Positions 59,778 to 64,000 of a stretch of 64,000 nt of DNA are shown in pieces. The notes beneath the pieces are model-generated. The model was given only the letters and a program-made list of their open reading frames with translations. It did no database searches and was not told where the DNA came from. Location: assembly GCF_051414115.1 (NCBI RefSeq), contig NZ_JBLKNZ010000001.1:992001-1056000 (forward strand), written 5' to 3'. The position numbers and the translations under genes were made by a program. The stretch's first letter is position 1. Each line of letters begins with the position of its first letter. Source of the DNA: Halovenus marina (GTDB lineage: Archaea > Halobacteriota > Halobacteria > Halobacteriales > Haloarculaceae).

Positions 59778-60860
59778 TCAGTCGAGGTAGTCACGGCGCG
59801 ATTCCATCCGCTTCAGCAGATCGGGCTGATCGTAGTGGGTGCGAATGACCTCCGGGGTGGCGTTCACGCGCTCGGCCAGCACTTCGGGCGGCCAGCCTCG
59901 GTCACGGTGATACGTTATCGACCCCGTACGGATTCGGTGTGGTGACCGCGACGATGGACATCGGGACTCGTACCCGTGCTCCAGTGCCTCGCAGGTGTCC
60001 GTATCTCGGTCGTGGGGACAGACACCGTACCGGCACGGCTGGGTGACGATGTTGAACCGAGAGCGAATCGCCCCCTTCGACATTCGACCCGTTCCCTTCT
60101 CACTCGAAAAGAGCGGTTTCCGTCCGTACTCGTCCTCGACCTCCGGGCGGTTCACACTGATGTAGTCGCGCAGCAGTTCGCCCAGGTCGTCGGACAGACT
60201 CACCGGGCGGACGCCGTCGACGCCATTTTTCAGCGAGGTATCTGTATCCGGGCGGTGGTGCAGGTAAACGAACGGAACCTGTATCTTCTGCAGTTGCTCC
60301 CGGTCGAGGTCGTCCTGATGAAGCAGTCGTTCGAGGTCGTCCTCGACGAGGTAGCAATCACGCAGGTCGAGCGATCGAAGCGCGCCGAGACGCATTCCCG
60401 TATGCCACGCCAGCGCGAACAGTGCATGATCCCGACTTGCGTAATCGAACTGTTCGAGCTTACCGAGAATCGTCGATGCGCGTTCCGCAGTCAACTTCTC
60501 TTCGTTCGCCCGTTCCGACTTCGAGAGAGTTGGAATGTCGACCTTCGCGGGCAGCTCTGGCGGAACTGCTTCAACGTCAGCACAGAAGGAGAGGAACAGC
60601 TTGATAGTTCCAAGCTGGTTGTTCAGCGCACTCTTGCTCAGTCCGTCAGCACGACGTGCCGAATCGTACCGGAATACGTCACGCCCAGTCAGGTGATTCA
60701 GGTCGGTGATACCCTCCTCTTCGAGCCAGTCGACGAACTGTCGGACGCGGTAGAAATATGACTGTACGGTTTCCTCCGACTTCTCCGCTCGTTGTCGGTC
60801 GAGCCACATCGAGAGGGCTTCGCGGGCTTCGAGTGACCGGAGATCGTCGTTTTCGGTCAT
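59778..60860 (-). CDS. Tyrosine recombinase/integrase
   Basis: A 360-residue phage-type integrase. The N-terminal SAM-like core-binding domain (about 10-110) contains LDRQRAEKSEETVQSYFYRVRQFVDWLEEEG. The catalytic domain has the first Arg in HTGMRLGALRSL, the HxxR in SPHRIRTGSIT and the nucleophile Tyr in RTHYDQPDLL. Clusters of Cys/His (CRYGVCPHDRDTDTCEALEHGYESRCP) form a probable zinc insert before the HxxR box, common in haloarchaeal integrases. It overlaps the upstream zinc-ribbon gene by four bases. It probably integrates a provirus or plasmid; REP-like sequences lie beyond its 3' end. Confidence 0.9.
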   Translation of the reverse strand: MTENDDLRSLEAREALSMWLDRQRAEKSEETVQSYFYRVRQFVDWLEEEGITDLNHLTGRDVFRYDSARRADGLSKSALNNQLGTIKLFLSFCADVEAVPPELPAKVDIPTLSKSERANEEKLTAERASTILGKLEQFDYASRDHALFALAWHTGMRLGALRSLDLRDCYLVEDDLERLLHQDDLDREQLQKIQVPFVYLHHRPDTDTSLKNGVDGVRPVSLSDDLGELLRDYISVNRPEVEDEYGRKPLFSSEKGTGRMSKGAIRSRFNIVTQPCRYGVCPHDRDTDTCEALEHGYESRCPSSRSPHRIRTGSITYHRDRGWPPEVLAERVNATPEVIRTHYDQPDLLKRMESRRDYLD

Positions 60861-61063
60861 CGGTCACCCCGTGCGGACAGCCCTCTCATCCGGTTACAGT
60901 TCGGGCAGGGTGTGGTGCCCTGCTTGCAGGCCAGAAATGCCCATCGCTGGGACTCCTGCATATCGCCACACTCGGGACAGCGTAGGAGGAACTGCTTTCC
61001 TCCGTCAGTTGTGTGCGGGCTACTCTGCGGATTGGGCCGAATCTGTGATGCGGATGATTCCAT
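60857..61063 (-). CDS. Small zinc-ribbon protein coupled to the integrase
   Basis: A 68-residue protein with two CxxC pairs (LRCPECGDMQ...; TPCPNCNRMRG) forming a zinc ribbon, and a polar N-terminus. Its stop overlaps the integrase start (ATGA), suggesting they are cotranscribed. Haloarchaeal integrases are often preceded by such small basic or zinc proteins, which may act as excisionase or regulator; that is inference. An alternative first ATG is not seen upstream. Confidence 0.65.
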   Translation of the reverse strand: MESSASQIRPNPQSSPHTTDGGKQFLLRCPECGDMQESQRWAFLACKQGTTPCPNCNRMRGLSARGDR

Positions 61064-61192
61064 CTACAGTCGAATATTAATAGATATCAACTTAAACGTT
61101 TTCACGGATTAGTAAATACGATATAGTGGCCACCTTGAGCAATTGGACGTTGGGTGAACAGGATTTACGTAGGTGGGCGGAAATCAGGGTAC

Positions 61193-61690
61193 ATGGATAA
61201 TGAAGAGAAACCAGACTGGCTGACTGAGATGGATGAAGAGATTCTGGAGGTTTTAGGAACTTCACTAATTCTTTCCCCCTCAATCATCGCGGAAAATATT
61301 GGCCGGTCTCGGGAAGGTGTGTCGAGCCGGCTGAGTGCTCTTCAGGCTGGTGGTCTTGTGGATAAAGTTGACCGAGGGAAATACCGTCTTACTAAGAATG
61401 GTATGCGATTGGTTGGTTGGAAGGTACCATCTCAAAGCGACGCAAAAAAAATAGGGGAAGTACGGGACGAAATAGAACGACGCCGGAGAATAAAACAGGA
61501 GTTGGGGGTGACTTTAGAGGAATATAAAAGTCAAATTAAAGAGGAATATAACAAGATAAAATCTGAAGAGAATGTTGATGATCCGATTGAAGAAGCGATC
61601 TCTCGTGTGACCAATCGCCTTCAAGAAGAGCATTCATATTTTGAACATGAAAAAGAGCGACTTGAAGAGGAATCCCTTTTTGAAGAATAA
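61193..61690 (+). CDS. Winged-helix protein of a lower-GC element
   Basis: A 165-residue protein. The N-terminal winged-helix is MDEEILEVLGTSLILSPSIIAENIGRSREGVSSRLSALQAGGLVDKVDRGKYRLTKNGMRLVGW. It is followed by a long Glu/Lys-rich coiled coil (residues 85-165). It resembles PhiH1-type repressor winged-helix proteins of haloarchaeal viruses. The gene is AT-rich compared with its neighbours and lies just after the integrase module, in keeping with mobile origin. Start at 61193 is chosen; the frame extends to 61154 without a good ATG. Confidence 0.7.
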   Translation: MDNEEKPDWLTEMDEEILEVLGTSLILSPSIIAENIGRSREGVSSRLSALQAGGLVDKVDRGKYRLTKNGMRLVGWKVPSQSDAKKIGEVRDEIERRRRIKQELGVTLEEYKSQIKEEYNKIKSEENVDDPIEEAISRVTNRLQEEHSYFEHEKERLEEESLFEE

Positions 61691-61919
61691 TTACTCCTAC
61701 TAATGCGTTAGATATCCACCTAACTTGGGTTATCTGGGTTGCTGAATGGAGAGTGTAGACAACGATGCTCATAAGCTCAGTCCGATGATTATGGTATCCT
61801 TCGGTATAGGCGAATTATTTCTTTCCAAATATAGACGAAAACTTGTTCGGGTTTCTCAGTTATATCGGGGACGGTATTCGAGGAAACATTAATTGCTGTT
61901 GTAGCAGTAGTTCAGTTAA
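61691..61919. other. Intergenic stretch, no gene seen
   Basis: This AT-richer gap is about 230 bases long. It has a plausible promoter (CATTAATTGC and CAGTTAAA near 61886-61919) for the small zinc-ribbon gene. No other feature was recognised. Confidence 0.5.
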
Positions 61920-62063
61920 ATGGGACTCCTCGATATGCTTCGTAAAAATAGACAAACCGAGGAGGTCGTGCGTGAGTGTCGGCACTGTGGAACGACTGTT
62001 CCAATAGAGGCAGAGAACTGCCCCATGTGTGGTTCGACCGAGATCGCGTGCTACCGAGTGTAA
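61920..62063 (+). CDS. 47-aa zinc-ribbon microprotein
   Basis: MGLLDMLRKNRQTEEVVREC is followed by two CxxC pairs (C20/C23 and C34/C37) that can bind zinc as a ribbon. A final Cys44 precedes the end. Such proteins commonly bind nucleic acid or serve as protein adaptors. It is preceded by an A/T-rich promoter region, not overlapping other genes, and lies convergent to the Usp gene. Function unknown. Confidence 0.6.
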   Translation: MGLLDMLRKNRQTEEVVRECRHCGTTVPIEAENCPMCGSTEIACYRV

Positions 62064-62088
62064 CGTACAACAGATCAGTCCGTCAAAC

Positions 62089-62529
62089 TCAGTCCTCTGT
62101 GTCGGTACGCGGGAGAGCAATTACCGGACGGTCAGACTTTGTGATGAGTTTGAGTGAGAGATCACCGGACAGAAACTGCATTATTCGATTTCCGCCTCGT
62201 GATCGATAGGCGATCGCGGTCGCGTTAACTTCGTCGGCACTCTCAAAAATCGCCCCAACAACGTCTCGGGCATAGGCGGTATGATCGTCTGAATCGGGGA
62301 ACACCCTGCGGACAGCAGCATACGAATTCTCTGCCAGCTCTTCAGATTGCTCGACAGGTGTTTTATCTGGGACTCCTCCACCCTTTTCCACAACGTGAAG
62401 GGCCGTAACACGGTCGGGATTATATGGCTTCAGTGCGCGTGCTGTCTTCAGCGCGTCATCCTCGTGTGCGACTGGCAAGAGAACGTGAGCGAGAAGTTCA
62501 CGGGGAGAGGGAGTATCATCATCACTCAT
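62089..62529 (-). CDS. UspA-domain stress protein
   Basis: A 146-residue protein with one UspA domain: ELLAHVLLPVAHEDDALKTARALKPYNPDRVTALHVVEKGGGVPDKTP. The C-terminal motif is ATAIAYRSRGGNRIMQFLSGDLSLKLITKSDRPVIALP; it has RSRGGNRIMQFLSGD in place of the classic G-x2-G-x9-G-S/T, so ATP binding may be altered. The frame from 62649 contains a leader with cysteines that is rejected; the start at 62529 begins MSDDDTPSP. It is divergent from trkA, with about 255 bases between the starts. Confidence 0.8.
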   Translation of the reverse strand: MSDDDTPSPRELLAHVLLPVAHEDDALKTARALKPYNPDRVTALHVVEKGGGVPDKTPVEQSEELAENSYAAVRRVFPDSDDHTAYARDVVGAIFESADEVNATAIAYRSRGGNRIMQFLSGDLSLKLITKSDRPVIALPRTDTED

Positions 62530-62785
62530 ACCAATATCTTGTCGTCTCTTCTTATAACCATTCGGCCATATCTCTGTACAGTACAAGAGATACATCTCCA
62601 GTATTGCTCGGTTCGCACAGATTTTCGTGGTCAATAACATAGTGGACACTGCTCTTGTTTATATTGTTACAGACGATAAGAGGCGACCCAAACTACCCTG
62701 TCAAAGAAGATGTTGAGAACTACTGATAGCAGGGGTCTGAAAGAAGCGACACGTTTTCAATACCGGATTGAGAAACGGTTCATAG

Positions 62786-63466
62786 ATGTATATCGTCGTT
62801 GTCGGTGCAGGAGACATCGGACGACCGCTTATCGAAATGGCGACGGCCGACGGGAACGAAGTCGTTGTCATCGAACGCGAACGTGAGCGCGCGGAGGCAG
62901 CTTCCGAACGGTACGACTGTCTCGTAATACATGACGACGCGACCTCGAAGGAGACGTTACGAGACGCCGGGGCTGACCGCGCGGACGCTCTCATCTCGAC
63001 GACAGATCTAGACGCGACGAACATTATGGTTTGTCTGCTCGCTCAGGAGTTGGAAGTACCGAACGTCATCTCCGTCGTTCACGACCCAGAACACGAACGC
63101 CTGTACCGTCAGATCGGCGTCAATACGATGGAGAACCCACAGCGGTTGATCGCCGAATACCTCTACCGGTCGGTCAAGCGCCCGTCGCTCGTCGATTTCA
63201 TGCACATCGGCGAGGATGCGGAGGTCTTTGAGATCACCGTCGACGAAGGTGCTCCGATTGCTGGGCTGACGTTACACGAAGCCAACGAAGAGGCGCTTAT
63301 CGGGAGAAAGACACTGATTGTCGCTGTCGAGCGAGACGGCGAAGAAACGCCGATCACGCCCCGCGGAAACACGCGTATCGAAGCTGACGACCTGCTGACG
63401 GTCTACTCCGCCGAAGGGGCGACCCAAGACGTTACCAGCATCTTCGCTCGCGCAGAGAGGGAATAA
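62786..63466 (+). CDS. trkA: TrkA-type potassium uptake regulator (RCK)
   Basis: A 226-residue protein with an N-terminal RCK_N Rossmann domain (MYIVVVGAGDIGRPLIEMATADGNEVVVIERERERAE, GAGDIG dinucleotide motif) and a C-terminal RCK_C domain (about 140-220) with GAPIAGLTLHEANEEALIGRK. It binds NAD(H)/ATP-type ligands and gates the TrkH channel. It ends one base before the trkH start, so the two are coupled in one operon for K+ accumulation, essential in salt-in halophiles. An ATG with AT-rich sequence upstream starts it. Confidence 0.93.
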   Translation: MYIVVVGAGDIGRPLIEMATADGNEVVVIERERERAEAASERYDCLVIHDDATSKETLRDAGADRADALISTTDLDATNIMVCLLAQELEVPNVISVVHDPEHERLYRQIGVNTMENPQRLIAEYLYRSVKRPSLVDFMHIGEDAEVFEITVDEGAPIAGLTLHEANEEALIGRKTLIVAVERDGEETPITPRGNTRIEADDLLTVYSAEGATQDVTSIFARAERE

Positions 63467-63467
63467 C

Positions 63468-64000
63468 ATGCCCAAACGGAACGACGGCATCGTCCCGACT
63501 GATATCCGGATCGTCACGCGTGACATCGGGTCGCTGCTCTTGATGGAAGGCGTCCTCATGGCCGTCACGTTCGTCATAGCAATCGGGTTCCGCGAGTTCT
63601 ACGCCGCGCTGGCGTTTGCGATCGCAAGTGGGATCACCGCCGGAGTCGGCTGGCTCGCGAACTATGCGTTCGCCGACGCGCCAGCACCGCGGATGAAACA
63701 CGGGATGGTGATCGCAGCTGGCGGCTGGCTGCTGGTCGCCGTTTTCGGGGCGCTCCCTTTTCTCCTGACCGGTTGGCTGATGCCGCCGGAGGTTATGAAC
63801 TCCTTCGTTCCTACCGGAGTGGACACGAGTGCGTGGGAGCCGATCGAAATTGGGAGCACGACGACGCTTTCTAGTGTCGCATACTTCCGAGATCCTCTGC
63901 ATGCCTTCTTCGAGAGTATGAGTGGGTGGACCGGGAGCGGCCTGACGATGGCGATCCACGAACCGTCGCTCCCGCGGGCGATTCAATGGTGGCGCTCGTT
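63468..64000 (+). CDS. trkH: TrkH-type potassium transporter (3' partial)
   Basis: The frame starts MPKRNDGIVPTDIRIVTRDIGSLLL and runs off the window; 177 codons are visible. Hydrophobic helices include LLLMEGVLMAVTFVIAIGF, FYAALAFAIASGITAGVGW and MVIAAGGWLLVAVFGALPFLLTGW. The first P-loop-like stretch is FFESMSGWTGSGLTM, with the family's first selectivity-filter Gly. TrkH with TrkA takes up K+. The rest of the gene lies outside the window. Confidence 0.9.
   Translation, partial: MPKRNDGIVPTDIRIVTRDIGSLLLMEGVLMAVTFVIAIGFREFYAALAFAIASGITAGVGWLANYAFADAPAPRMKHGMVIAAGGWLLVAVFGALPFLLTGWLMPPEVMNSFVPTGVDTSAWEPIEIGSTTTLSSVAYFRDPLHAFFESMSGWTGSGLTMAIHEPSLPRAIQWWRS

Overview
The window is chromosomal DNA of a halophilic archaeon (class Halobacteria). 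The evidence is high GC, strongly acidic predicted proteins, many leaderless genes with a TATA-like box about 25-33 bases before the start codon, twin-arginine lipoprotein signals (RR motif followed by a lipobox Cys), a halocyanin, coenzyme F420 genes (cofH, an LLM-type F420 oxidoreductase), archaeal replication proteins (PriS, GINS, PolX, an Orc1/Cdc6-like ATPase) and archaeal ribosomal proteins (L7Ae, S28e, L24e). The genus cannot be fixed from the sequence alone. No rRNA, tRNA, CRISPR array or complete insertion sequence was seen.

Layout. 0-11 kb: a 5'-truncated gene with a degenerate endonuclease-like C-terminus, small haloarchaeal proteins, a phosphohexomutase, a type II NADH dehydrogenase-like flavoprotein, a tandem UspA protein, an F420 oxidoreductase, an enolase-superfamily enzyme, a serine hydrolase, and thioredoxin reductase plus thioredoxin. 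11-17.7 kb: a compact sulfur cluster containing an HTH regulator with a Cys pair, a TauE/SafE exporter with a 49-aa membrane partner, a PiT-type permease, two half-size YeeE/YedE transporters, a rhodanese-metallo-beta-lactamase fusion, and divergent TusA and DsrE-like sulfur carriers. Copies of a TATTGTG-type motif recur in its promoters. 18-30 kb: a metzincin lipoprotein, the DR2241-CbiX pair, S-adenosylmethionine synthase, LarC, several DUF proteins and microproteins, an SDR, DNA polymerase X and archease. 30-42.7 kb: a cupin, a P1B-type ATPase lacking the usual CPC motif, a halocyanin, an acetyltransferase, priS-GINS, an HtrA-like lipoprotein, CheF, CofH, an APH-fold kinase, and the rpl7ae-rps28e-rpl24e-ndk operon behind a structured leader.

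43-58.5 kb: a two-domain multicopper oxidase next to a ZIP-type transporter (a possible ferroxidase-permease pair), an ABC exporter, then a glycerol catabolic locus. That locus has two glycerol kinases with almost identical DNA over long stretches, a GlpX-type putative glycerol facilitator, an Orc-like ATPase between them, and the divergent glpABC operon for membrane-linked glycerol-3-phosphate dehydrogenase. Together these would take up glycerol, phosphorylate it and oxidise it to dihydroxyacetone phosphate. 58.6-61.7 kb looks like a mobile or remnant region: an IS6-like terminal sequence, REP-like palindromes, a tyrosine recombinase with an overlapping zinc-ribbon gene, and a lower-GC winged-helix gene. 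61.9-64 kb: a zinc-ribbon microprotein, a UspA protein and the trkA-trkH potassium uptake pair; trkH runs off the window.

The best candidate for an undescribed system is the sulfur cluster with its shared promoter motif and a local regulator carrying two nearby cysteines.
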